Part shown: one piece after another, positions 1 through 6,550 of the stretch
Layout: the number at the start of each line of letters is the position of its first letter
How positions within the stretch are numbered: the stretch's first letter is position 1
DNA from: Candidatus Binataceae bacterium
GTDB taxonomy: Bacteria > Desulfobacterota > Binatia > Binatales > Binataceae
DNA: 6,741 bases
Direction of reading: 5' to 3'
Assembly: GCA_030042765.1 (NCBI GenBank)
Contig: JASHZA010000173.1
Location: 1-6,741, forward strand
Program-made: the position numbers and the translations under genes
Notes under the pieces: generated by a model
What the model saw: only the letters and a program-made list of their open reading frames with translations
The model's database searches: none
Told to the model about the DNA's origin: nothing

Positions 1-764
1 TCACCGGACCGAATATGGCGGGCAAGTCGACCTATCTGCGGCAGGTCGCGCTGACTGTGATCATGGCGCAGATGGGCAGCTTCGTGCCGGCGACGGAGGC
101 TCGATTAGGACTTACGGATCGCGTGCTGACCCGGATCGGCGCGCGCGACGAGTTGCGCCGGGGCGAATCCACCTTCATGGTCGAGATGCGTGAGACCGCG
201 CGCCTGCTCGAGGGGCTCTCCGAGCGCAGCCTGCTGCTGCTGGATGAGGTCGGCCGCGGGACCAGCACGTTCGATGGGCTTGCGATCGCATGGGCGGTGG
301 CGGAGTATCTGCACGATTCGACGCGCGCGAAGGTGCTCTTCGCTACGCACTTTCATGAACTGACGGAGCTTGCGCGCGAGCGGCCGCGCGTCAAAAATCT
401 GAGCATGGCGGCGCGGGAATGGGGCGGAGAGGTGCTGTTTCTGCGGCGCGTGGTCGAAGAGGCCGCCAGCCGCAGCTACGGGATCGAAGTGGCACGCCTG
501 GCCGGATTGCCCGCCAGTATCGTCGCCCGCGCGCGGCAGATTCTCACCAATCTCGAACAGGGCGAATTGGACGACAGCGGGATGGCGCGGCTGGCGCGTT
601 CGTCCGAAGGCGGCCGGCCGGCGCCACAGATGAACCTGTTCGCGGGGGCGGAGGGCCGGGTGCTCGACGAGTTGCGGTCGCTCGAGGTGGATCGGCTGAC
701 GCCGATCGACGCCCTCAACGTGCTGGCGCGAATAACCGCACGATTGCGCAACGGCGGCGAGTAG
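1..764 (+). CDS. mutS: DNA mismatch repair ATPase MutS, C-terminal part (5' truncated by window edge)
   Basis: This is the C-terminal roughly 250 residues of MutS, which binds base mismatches and small loops and uses ATP to recruit MutL. The reading frame begins at base 3. The ABC-type ATPase domain is visible: Walker [10 protein letters not shown] (6-32), a signature region with ESTFMVEM (about 165-188), Walker B LLLLDE (231-248) running into [12 protein letters not shown], and the histidine switch ATHFHEL (342-362). The helix-turn-helix dimer region follows ([14 protein letters not shown], about 471-512). Then comes a QMNLF pentapeptide (627-641), which fits the beta-clamp binding motif known near the C-terminus of MutS, and a last segment with [19 protein letters not shown] typical of the MutS tail. 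Where most relatives read roughly VPGGA before SRSYG or DRSYG, this protein reads VEEAA. The mismatch-reading N-terminal domains lie outside the window. The gene ends at TAG 762-764. Identification is secure. Confidence 0.98.
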   Translation, partial: TGPNMAGKSTYLRQVALTVIMAQMGSFVPATEARLGLTDRVLTRIGARDELRRGESTFMVEMRETARLLEGLSERSLLLLDEVGRGTSTFDGLAIAWAVAEYLHDSTRAKVLFATHFHELTELARERPRVKNLSMAAREWGGEVLFLRRVVEEAASRSYGIEVARLAGLPASIVARARQILTNLEQGELDDSGMARLARSSEGGRPAPQMNLFAGAEGRVLDELRSLEVDRLTPIDALNVLARITARLRNGGE

Positions 765-783
765 TCGAGCCTGCTCGCCGCGT
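751..783 (+). repeat. GC-rich inverted repeat straddling the mutS stop codon
   Basis: GCGGCGAG (754-761) is perfectly complementary to CTCGCCGC (774-781), leaving a 12-base loop that contains the mutS stop codon TAG. Allowing one bulged G at 754, the stem extends to ten pairs (751-783). An alternative small hairpin, CGAG/CTCG (766-769 with 774-777), would compete with it. No run of T follows, so it is not a classical rho-independent terminator. It could pause transcription, protect the mutS end of the mRNA or limit read-through into the amidase gene. These roles are inference. Confidence 0.6.
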
Positions 784-2121
784 GTGGGACGGTTAATTGG
801 GTGGTGCGGGAGAGTGAGGAGTAGGGCGGCGAGGGTTCTGCGCGTGAGCGCGCTCGTGCTCGCGATCGCGCTCGTGGTTGAGGCGGCGCAAGCGGCGGTT
901 ATCGACAGCGCGTCGGTCGAGCAGCACGCCAATGTCGTCGAGATCCATTTCGGAGTTCGCGGCCGCGGTCTCCGATGGCATTTGAGCGCCCATCAGCAGG
1001 AATTGCGGATCGACCTCGAAAATACGCGGTTCGAGCTGCCTTCGATCGAGGGGCGGGTGGCGCCGCCGGTCAAGCGGATTGACGCGATCAACCTGGGCGG
1101 CGGCGACGCGCGGGTCGCCGTGGAAGTCAGCGGCAAGACGGACTATGTCCTGGCGCGGATTCCGGGGGAGCTTATCGTGCGGGTCGCGCCGACGGGGGAA
1201 GCGCCCGACCTGGCGGCACCGCTTTTGGCGGAGGTCGAGCGCGCACGAAATCCTGCGCGAGCCGACGCTCCGCACGCCCGCGCCAGGAGTCAGGCGGAGC
1301 GCTCCGTCGCTGCGGTTCCGAGAATTGACGCGAGTGATTCCGGCCCGACTGCATCGGGCGGGCGGAGGGCAGAGCCGGATCATGTGCGGACTGCGGCGCT
1401 GACCCCGCCTCATCCGGCTGCGGGCGCTCCGATTGTCGTAATCGATCCGGGTCATGGGGGCCGCGACCCCGGAACCGAAGCGGCCGGCACCGTCGATGAA
1501 AAGGACGTCGCCTTGGAGATCGCGCGAAGTCTCGCGAGTGCGCTTAGGGCGCGCGGGTTTGACACCCTCTTGACGCGCGATGACGACACGTTTCTAAGCC
1601 TGGCGGAGCGAACGGCGATAGCGAATCACGCACGCGCCGACCTTTTCATTTCGATTCATCTGAATTCGAGCCCCGATCCGGAGACGTCGGGGATCGAGAC
1701 CTACTACCTCAACAACACGACCGATCGGGCAACGATGCGGTTGGCGCGGATGGAGAACGAGGTTGCAGGCGGCTATAGCGCGCAAGGGCAAGCCGACTTA
1801 AACTACATTTTGACCGACTTGCGTCAGGGCTATAAGGCCAACGAATCGGCTTCTTTGGCGCGAATGATCGAGGCTGAAACCGCGGCGGAAATCTCTGATT
1901 CGCTGGGGCTTAGAGTGAACGAGCTAGGGGCAAAAAAAGGACCGTTCTACGTGCTGGTGGGCGCCGAAATGCCGGCCGTGCTGGTGGAATGCGGGTTTTT
2001 GTCCAATGCCGGTGAAACTCAAGAGCTGACCACGCCGCGCTATCAACAGGCGCTCGCCGACGGTATTACCGACGCCGTCGTCCACTACTTCAACGCCGAC
2101 GCGGCGGTGGGAAACCTGTGA
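784..2121 (+). CDS. amiC: Secreted N-acetylmuramoyl-L-alanine amidase, AMIN plus Amidase_3 (AmiC-like)
   Basis: This zinc enzyme cuts the amide bond between N-acetylmuramic acid and L-alanine in peptidoglycan and probably acts in the periplasm at the division septum. Residues are numbered from GTG 784. An Arg-rich stretch, a hydrophobic core (about 21-32) and AQA (35-37) before AVID look like a signal peptide. An AMIN localisation domain covers about 39-135. A low-complexity Ala/Arg/Pro linker covers about 138-215. The Amidase_3 domain fills 216-438. Zinc ligands are visible as H224 (DPGHGG), E239 (DEKD) and H292 (SIHLN), with catalytic E402 (VLVECGFLSN). There is no LysM domain, so AmiC-like fits better than AmiB. 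The start is uncertain. GTG 784 lacks a Shine-Dalgarno sequence and directly follows a hairpin. GTG 814 keeps the basic signal-peptide end and is my favourite on biology. GTG 844 has the best site (GGCGAGGG, 8 bases upstream) but loses the basic residues. The stop overlaps the glnD start. Confidence 0.93.
   Translation: MGRLIGWCGRVRSRAARVLRVSALVLAIALVVEAAQAAVIDSASVEQHANVVEIHFGVRGRGLRWHLSAHQQELRIDLENTRFELPSIEGRVAPPVKRIDAINLGGGDARVAVEVSGKTDYVLARIPGELIVRVAPTGEAPDLAAPLLAEVERARNPARADAPHARARSQAERSVAAVPRIDASDSGPTASGGRRAEPDHVRTAALTPPHPAAGAPIVVIDPGHGGRDPGTEAAGTVDEKDVALEIARSLASALRARGFDTLLTRDDDTFLSLAERTAIANHARADLFISIHLNSSPDPETSGIETYYLNNTTDRATMRLARMENEVAGGYSAQGQADLNYILTDLRQGYKANESASLARMIEAETAAEISDSLGLRVNELGAKKGPFYVLVGAEMPAVLVECGFLSNAGETQELTTPRYQQALADGITDAVVHYFNADAAVGNL
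2106..2121 (+). promoter_or_regulatory. Ribosome binding site and GTGA stop/start overlap for glnD
   Basis: GGTGGGA (2106-2112) lies 5 bases before the glnD GTG at 2118. That GTG shares bases with the amidase stop TGA (2119-2121). The overlap suggests translational coupling, with ribosomes ending the amidase re-initiating on glnD. Confidence 0.7.
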
Positions 2122-4844
2122 ACGACATAACCCCGGCCGTAGCCGCGGGCGACGCGACCGCGAGGACGGTCACATTGGGCGACGATACGACCCTGCTGGC
2201 CGCGATGAAAAGCGGCAAACGGCCCGGAGCGGTTGCGCGAGAACATTTCGAGACGGCGCGGGAGCTGCTCTTCCAGCGGCATCTGGCGGGGGCCGGCGGA
2301 CTGGAGATAGCGCGGGAGCTGACGGCGGCGGCCGATGCGTTGATGCGCGCGCTTTTTCGTTACGCCGACGATCAGCACGGACAGCGGTTCTCGCGGCTCA
2401 ACCAACGGCTGACGGTGCTGGCGCGGGGTGGTTACGGGCGGCGCGAGCTCAATCCGTACTCGGATATCGACCTGCTCTTTTTGCACGACTACAAGCCGGG
2501 GCCGTATATCGAAATCGTGACGGAGGTCATCCTGCACGCGTTGTGGGATGCCGGGCTAATCGTCGGCTACTCGGTGCGCAACGTCAACGAATGTATCAGG
2601 ATGGCGGCGGCGGACCTGAAGGAGAAGACCGCCATTCTCGATGCGCGCTTGGTGGAGGGCGACGAAAAGTTGTACGCGCAGTTCGAGAAGTCGCTGATAT
2701 CCGAAGTGCTGAATCGGCATCAGCAGGCCTTTTTCCAGGCGAAGCTGGAAGAAAGCCGCGAACGCCATAAAAGCTACGGCGAATCGATCTACCTGCTCGA
2801 ACCGCAAATCAAGGAAGGCGAAGGGGGATTGCGCGATCTGCACACGGCGCTCTGGCTGGCGAAGGTCAAGTACAAGGTCCATTCGCTCGAGGAGCTGGTG
2901 CAGAAGGCGGTGATCACAGAGGCCGAGCTGGCGGAGGTTATCGCGGCGCAGGATTTTATTTTCCGCGTGCGCAATTCGCTTCATTTCCTGAGCAAGCGCC
3001 ACACCGATCAGCTCACGTTCGAATATCAGGAACTGATTGCACCGATGCTCGGCTTTGCCGATGGCGACGGGAGCGCCGCAAGCGCCAAGCTGATGCGCAC
3101 TTACTACCAGCAGGCGAGCACGATCCTGCGCTTTTCGGAAGGGCTGATCGCGCGTGTAACGGAAGCGACGGCGCCGGGGCGTTTTTTGCGGCGCAGTCCG
3201 GCTCGGCAGATTCGTCCCGGCGTGGTGATCCAGCAGAATCTGCTCGGGCTGGCGTCACCAGACTTATTCAAGAATGCGCCGCTCAACCTTATTACGATCT
3301 TCGGCGACTGCCAGGCGCATGGCGTCGAGCTGTCGGGCAGCGCGTATCAGCTCGTGCGCGACAACCTGCACCTGATCGACGACGCGATGCGCAATGATCC
3401 GCGCACGGGGATGGCATTGATGGGGATCCTGAGTGCGCGCCAGCGCGTTGCGGAGACGCTCGAAGCGATGCATCGGGCGGGCGTGCTGGGCGCAATCATA
3501 CCGGAGTTCGGGAATCTTTACGCGCGCGTGCTGCACGACCTTTACCATATATACACGGTCGATCGGCATTCGCTGGCCGCAATACGCGAACTGGAGCGCC
3601 TGCGCAATGGCGAGTTCAAGGATTCCAATCCACTGCTGACCGAGGTTGCGCGGGGATACGACGCGCTGCCGATGGTCTTCCTCGCGCTGCTTTTGCACGA
3701 CATCGGCAAGGGCTTCGGCCATGACCATCATGAGCGCGGGGCGCTGCTGACGGCGCAGGTGTGCACGCGACTGGGGTTGGACGGCGAGGAAACCGACCTG
3801 GTGGTCTTCCTGGTACGCAACCACCTGATGATGTCGCAGGTGGCGCAAAAGGGCGATGTCGATGACACGCGCACGGTGGACGACTTCGCGCGCCAGGCCG
3901 GCTCGATCGATCGTCTGAAGGCGCTCTATTTGCTGACCTTCGCCGATATGCGCGCAGTCGCCCCCAACGTCTACAACAACTGGCGCGACATGCTGCTCAG
4001 CGAACTCTACATGAAGTCGCTCAAGGTGCTGGAGCAGGGCGACCGTGAGGCGGTCGATCCGGAGCGACGGTTGGCGCTGGTGAAGGCGGCGGTACGCGAG
4101 CGGCTGGCGGCGGCCAACGCTGCCACGGGCGAAATCGCCAAGTTTCTCGAGCTGATGCCCGACCGTTATTTCCTCACGGTGCCCGAGGGCGACATCGGAA
4201 CCCATTTCGAGATGATGTGCGCGCTGGCAGAAGGCCCGCTGATCTGCCGCCATCGCCATTTTCCGGAACTCGAGTTCAGCGAATTCATCGTGGCGACCCG
4301 CGACCAGCCGGGACTGTTCTCGAAGATCGCGGGCGTGCTCACCGCCAACAATCTGAACATCCTGTCGGCACGCATCACGACACGTGACGACGGTATCGCG
4401 CTCGATGTTTTCCGCGTGTCGCATATGATGGGTCTCGCGATGGAGGAGGACCGGTGGCTGCGCGTCGAACGCGATCTGGAGCGTGTGCTCAATGGCGAAC
4501 AGGACATCGTGCAGCTCGTCGCGGCGGCGCAGCGGGGACGTTTGGGCGGCCGCAAGTTCGTTCGGCGCGTGCCGACCGAGGTGACGGTTGACAATCGCAG
4601 CTCGGAGCAGTTCACGGTGGCGGATGTGTTCACCCAGGATCGGGTGGGCCTGCTCTTCGCGATCACGCATACGCTGTTCGAACTCGGCCTGGTGATCCAT
4701 CTGGCGCGCATCTCGACGAATGCCGACCAGGCGTTGGACGTGTTCTATGTGAGCGATCGCGATGGGCGGAAAATCACGGACCTCGAGCGGATGCGCGCTC
4801 TGCGCGCCGGGCTGATCGAGAGGCTCGAAGCCGGATCGGCGTAG
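2118..4844 (+). CDS. glnD: Bifunctional PII uridylyltransferase / uridylyl-removing enzyme GlnD
   Basis: GlnD is the cytoplasmic nitrogen sensor. When glutamine is low it adds UMP to PII proteins (GlnB/GlnK), and when glutamine is high it removes it, thereby controlling glutamine synthetase and nitrogen-regulated transcription. At 908 residues it is close to the usual length (about 890 in E. coli). The nucleotidyltransferase domain has GGYGRREL (104-111) and SDIDLL (115-120), with metal-binding D116 and D118. The central UTase-associated domain includes EPQIKEGEGGLRDLH (228-242). The HD domain, which carries the UMP-removing activity, has VDRHS (H484), LLLHDIGKG (H527, D528), HDHHERGA (H537 aligns with the family metal ligand) and VRNHLMMS (H569). 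Two ACT domains that sense glutamine lie at about 722-800 (RDQPGLFSKIAGVL) and 832-905 (QDRVGLLFAITHTLF). All key residues are present, so both activities are expected. Neither glnB nor glnA is nearby. The N-terminal length before GGYG matches relatives, supporting the GTG start. Confidence 0.98.
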   Translation: MNDITPAVAAGDATARTVTLGDDTTLLAAMKSGKRPGAVAREHFETARELLFQRHLAGAGGLEIARELTAAADALMRALFRYADDQHGQRFSRLNQRLTVLARGGYGRRELNPYSDIDLLFLHDYKPGPYIEIVTEVILHALWDAGLIVGYSVRNVNECIRMAAADLKEKTAILDARLVEGDEKLYAQFEKSLISEVLNRHQQAFFQAKLEESRERHKSYGESIYLLEPQIKEGEGGLRDLHTALWLAKVKYKVHSLEELVQKAVITEAELAEVIAAQDFIFRVRNSLHFLSKRHTDQLTFEYQELIAPMLGFADGDGSAASAKLMRTYYQQASTILRFSEGLIARVTEATAPGRFLRRSPARQIRPGVVIQQNLLGLASPDLFKNAPLNLITIFGDCQAHGVELSGSAYQLVRDNLHLIDDAMRNDPRTGMALMGILSARQRVAETLEAMHRAGVLGAIIPEFGNLYARVLHDLYHIYTVDRHSLAAIRELERLRNGEFKDSNPLLTEVARGYDALPMVFLALLLHDIGKGFGHDHHERGALLTAQVCTRLGLDGEETDLVVFLVRNHLMMSQVAQKGDVDDTRTVDDFARQAGSIDRLKALYLLTFADMRAVAPNVYNNWRDMLLSELYMKSLKVLEQGDREAVDPERRLALVKAAVRERLAAANAATGEIAKFLELMPDRYFLTVPEGDIGTHFEMMCALAEGPLICRHRHFPELEFSEFIVATRDQPGLFSKIAGVLTANNLNILSARITTRDDGIALDVFRVSHMMGLAMEEDRWLRVERDLERVLNGEQDIVQLVAAAQRGRLGGRKFVRRVPTEVTVDNRSSEQFTVADVFTQDRVGLLFAITHTLFELGLVIHLARISTNADQALDVFYVSDRDGRKITDLERMRALRAGLIERLEAGSA

Positions 4845-4858
4845 AGGAAGGAAGCTTG
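4845..4858 (+). promoter_or_regulatory. Strong ribosome binding site selecting a TTG start for xerD
   Basis: AGGAAGGAAG (4845-4854) begins directly after the glnD stop and carries two overlapping AGGA cores. The first core is 7 bases before TTG at 4856. No other in-frame start nearby has a comparable site. The first in-frame ATG (4928) has only a weak GGGA 4 bases upstream. This is why the longer TTG-initiated form was chosen. Confidence 0.7.
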
Positions 4859-5887
4859 GAGCTGGCGCAATCGCGGGCGCGGAGCGGGGCGGGGAGCGGG
4901 AATGCCACGAGCGCCCCATGGGACGATATGATCGACCGCCACCTCGCGCGCCTGGCGGTCGAGCGCGGCCTCAGCCGGAATTCCCTCGAAGCTTACGCGC
5001 GCGATCTGCGGGACTTCCACGATTTCTGCCGCTGCCATGCGGTCGCACCGGGGGCTATAGACGCGGCGGTCCTGACGGCGTGGCTCGAGAGGCTCGCGGC
5101 GCGCGGGCTCAAGGTAACCAGCCAGCGGCGCAGCCTGGCGGCGGTGCGCGGGCTCGTCCGCGAGTTGGCGGAGCGTGGTGTTCTTGCGAACGATCCGGCG
5201 GGCGCGCTCAAACTCAGGCCCCATCCGCGGGCGTTGCCGCGAACGCTGGGATACAGCGACCTCACTTCGCTGATCGCGGCCATTGACACCACCACGTTGC
5301 GCGGTCTGCGCGACCGGGCGATGATCGAGTTGGCTTACGGATGCGGCCTGCGCGTGTCGGAACTCGTCGGATTGCGGCTGCATCAGGTGGAACTCGAAGC
5401 GAAGGTGGTAATCGTCCTGGGGAAAGGTGGCAAGGAACGCCTCGTCCCGGTTGGGGGCGCTGCGCTCAAAGCGTTGCGCGCCTATCTTACAGCTCGCCGC
5501 AAGGCCTCGCACGATCAGATCTCGGCAGACGGCAGAATCCGGCGGTGTGCCGGAGCGACACCGGCCAAGCCGGATTCGGCGCTTTTCGTCAGCCGCTTCG
5601 GGCGCGCGATGACGCGCCAGGGATTTTTCAAGGCGCTCAAGGGATGGGCCGGCAACGATCCGCGGCTGGCATGGGTCAGCCCGCATACGTTGCGGCATTG
5701 CTTTGCGACCCATCTGCTGGAGGGCGGCGCCGATCTGCGCGCCGTGCAGGAGATGCTCGGCCACAGCGATATCTCGACGACACAAATTTACACGCACCTC
5801 TCGCGCAGCCATCTACGCAAGGTCCACCGCGAATTCCATCCACGCGCCAGACGCCGCCCGCCTGGCGGCGGCGAGACGGAAGGCTGA
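4856..5887 (+). CDS. xerD: XerD-type site-specific tyrosine recombinase
   Basis: This enzyme resolves chromosome dimers by recombination at dif, normally with XerC at the septum under FtsK control. The N-terminal SAM-like core-binding domain spans about 25-115 (ERGLSRNSLEAYARDL). The catalytic domain spans about 128-325. All six catalytic residues can be placed: R166 (GLRVSEL), K190 (GKGGKERLVP), H277 and R280 (SPHTLRH), H303 (LGHSDISTTQ) and nucleophile Y312 (IYTH). Spacing matches E. coli XerD (R148, K172, H244, R247, H270, Y279) except K to H, which is 87 instead of 72 residues. The extra residues lie around 217-241, where the DNA forms a palindrome. LGHSD and HPRA favour XerD over XerC. 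The protein has 343 residues against about 298, because of an N-terminal extension of about 18 (TTG start; ATG 4928 would remove it), the insert and a tail of about 12 (RRRPPGGGETEG). No dif-like site was seen. It could be the sole Xer recombinase or one of a pair. Confidence 0.95.
   Translation: MELAQSRARSGAGSGNATSAPWDDMIDRHLARLAVERGLSRNSLEAYARDLRDFHDFCRCHAVAPGAIDAAVLTAWLERLAARGLKVTSQRRSLAAVRGLVRELAERGVLANDPAGALKLRPHPRALPRTLGYSDLTSLIAAIDTTTLRGLRDRAMIELAYGCGLRVSELVGLRLHQVELEAKVVIVLGKGGKERLVPVGGAALKALRAYLTARRKASHDQISADGRIRRCAGATPAKPDSALFVSRFGRAMTRQGFFKALKGWAGNDPRLAWVSPHTLRHCFATHLLEGGADLRAVQEMLGHSDISTTQIYTHLSRSHLRKVHREFHPRARRRPPGGGETEG
4875..4900 (+). other. Near-canonical G-quadruplex motif in the 5' coding part of xerD
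   Basis: Four G-runs, at 4875-4877, 4886-4889, 4891-4894 and 4898-4900, are separated by loops of 8, 1 and 3 bases. One loop is a single base over the usual limit of seven. The motif is on the coding strand, so it would also exist in the mRNA. It encodes the Gly/Ala/Ser-rich extension between the two candidate xerD starts (TTG 4856 and ATG 4928). Folding in the mRNA could affect which start is used. In GC-rich DNA such motifs also arise by chance. Confidence 0.4.
5532..5580 (+). repeat. Two-tier palindrome inside xerD, coincident with a protein insertion
   Basis: The outer arms GAATCCGGC (5535-5543) and GCCGGATTC (5569-5577) are perfect 9-base reverse complements. Two further pairs extend them beyond one A/G mismatch (5532-5533 with 5579-5580). 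Inside, CGGTGT (5543-5548) pairs with ACACCG (5558-5563) around a 9-base loop; base 5543 can join only one stem at a time. Six bases (5564-5569) bulge on the right side, or five (5564-5568) when the outer stem is 9 bp. The element is translated in frame as about residues 227-241 of XerD, within the roughly 15 residues that this protein has in excess of E. coli XerD between its catalytic lysine and first catalytic histidine. This resembles a small palindromic repeat inserted within a gene without breaking the frame. No second copy was found in this window. Confidence 0.6.
5852..5870 (+). repeat. GC-rich hairpin at the 3' end of xerD, just before the protease ribosome binding site
   Basis: CGCCGCC (5852-5858) pairs with GGCGGCG (5864-5870) around the 5-base loop CGCCT. 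It encodes part of the Arg/Pro-rich XerD tail and ends 7 bases before the GGAAGG that serves the next gene. No T-tract follows, so it is not an intrinsic terminator. It may restrain initiation on the protease gene until ribosomes translating xerD unwind it. That role is inference. Confidence 0.5.
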
Positions 5888-5891
5888 ATTG
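5878..5891 (+). promoter_or_regulatory. Ribosome binding site selecting a TTG start for the M50 protease
   Basis: GGAAGG (5878-5883) is 5 bases before TTG at 5889. The xerD stop TGA occupies 5885-5887, so one gene ends and the next begins one base later. The frame stays open upstream to an ATG at 5703, but that part lies wholly inside xerD and does not read like a membrane protease. Confidence 0.7.
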
Positions 5892-6533
5892 CCGGACAAC
5901 TCACGATTCATCGCAACGCTTTTGACCTGGGCGGTTCCCACCATCTTCGCCATCATCGTGCATGAGGTAATGCATGGCGTAACCGCGCGCGCCTTTGGCG
6001 ACGACACCGCCGCCCGCGCCGGTCGGCTGACGCTCAACCCCATCTCGCACATCGATCCCGTGGGGACGATTCTGCTTCCGGGACTGTTGATCTTTTTGGG
6101 GCTGCCGGTGTTCGGGTACGCGAAACCGGTGCCGGTCAACTTCGGGCGGCTGAACCCGCTCCGCGCGGGGATGGTCGCGGTTGCCGCCGCGGGTCCGCTT
6201 ACCAATTTTGCGCTTGCCGCGGCCAGTGCGTTCGCACTGCGATGGTTGATTCACAGCCCCGACGTGGCCGCGATGGAGTTGGCGCCGGCGGCCGCGGGGA
6301 TGCTCGAAGCGTCGGTTTGGGTCAATGTGATGCTGGCGGTGTTTAATCTGCTGCCGCTCTTGCCGCTCGACGGTGGACGCGTCGTAGCGGGGCTTCTTCC
6401 GCGACCGCTTGCGTGGCGCTACTCCAAACTCGAACGCTATGGATTTATTATCCTGTTCCTGCTCCTTTATATGGGCTGGGTCGGCCCTCTCATATACCCT
6501 GTCATCAGGACGATTGCGGGGATCTTGCTGTGA
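5889..6533 (+). CDS. Site-2 protease family membrane metalloprotease (peptidase M50)
   Basis: This is an integral-membrane zinc protease of 214 residues, the usual size of the short M50 proteins that lack a PDZ domain. The first helix (about 8-24) leads into the zinc-binding HEVMH (H25, E26 catalytic, H29). Family signatures follow: GRLTLNPISHIDPVGT (45-60), a hydrophobic segment (61-77), YAKPVPVN (77-84) and AAAGPLTNF (99-107). The second active-site motif is FNLLPLLPLDGGR (152-164), in which D161 is the third zinc ligand. A last helix lies at about 184-210. Relatives cut transmembrane helices to release anti-sigma factors or other membrane regulators, but the substrate cannot be told from the sequence and is not encoded nearby. 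TTG 5889 fits the ribosome binding site and the family N-terminus. The gene sits between xerD and scpA. In many bacteria a protease of this type lies just upstream of scpA, often with trpS in between, and trpS is absent here. Confidence 0.93.
   Translation: MPDNSRFIATLLTWAVPTIFAIIVHEVMHGVTARAFGDDTAARAGRLTLNPISHIDPVGTILLPGLLIFLGLPVFGYAKPVPVNFGRLNPLRAGMVAVAAAGPLTNFALAAASAFALRWLIHSPDVAAMELAPAAAGMLEASVWVNVMLAVFNLLPLLPLDGGRVVAGLLPRPLAWRYSKLERYGFIILFLLLYMGWVGPLIYPVIRTIAGILL
6518..6532 (+). promoter_or_regulatory. Possible ribosome binding site and GTGA overlap upstream of scpA
   Basis: GGGGA (6518-6522) lies 7 bases before a GTG at 6530 that overlaps the protease stop TGA (6531-6533). It is in frame with scpA and would add seven residues (MINRDAE). 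The competing ATG at 6551 has GGGA (6540-6543) at the same 7-base spacing. The sequence alone does not settle which is used. Confidence 0.4.
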
Positions 6534-6550
6534 TAAACCGGGACGCGGAA

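Noticed and set aside
105..932. Minus-strand open frame of 275 codons across mutS and the start of the amidase
   Set aside because: It is antisense to conserved mutS motifs and spans a gene boundary. It has no recognisable protein features.
4830..4858. Intrinsic terminator between glnD and xerD
   Set aside because: Only a 4 bp GCCG/CGGC stem is present, with no T-tract. The gap is 11 bases and is filled by the xerD ribosome binding site.
3264..4919. Very long open frame (551 codons) on the minus strand opposite glnD
   Set aside because: It lies antisense to a complete, motif-rich glnD and its translation shows no recognisable domain. Such antisense frames are common in GC-rich genes with strong third-position bias.
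4745..5812. Minus-strand open frame of 355 codons opposite xerD
   Set aside because: It is a mirror of the xerD codon bias. The translation is Arg/Ala-rich with no family motif, and xerD has all its catalytic residues on the other strand.
5703..5888. Upstream extension of the M50 protease to an ATG at 5703
   Set aside because: The extra 62 residues lie entirely within xerD in another frame and read as low-quality Arg/Ala/Ile sequence. TTG 5889 has a good ribosome binding site and gives the normal family N-terminus.
5341..5925. Plus-strand open frame of 194 codons overlapping xerD and the protease start
   Set aside because: It is out of frame with both conserved genes, and its translation is Arg/Gly/Pro-rich and unlike any family I know.
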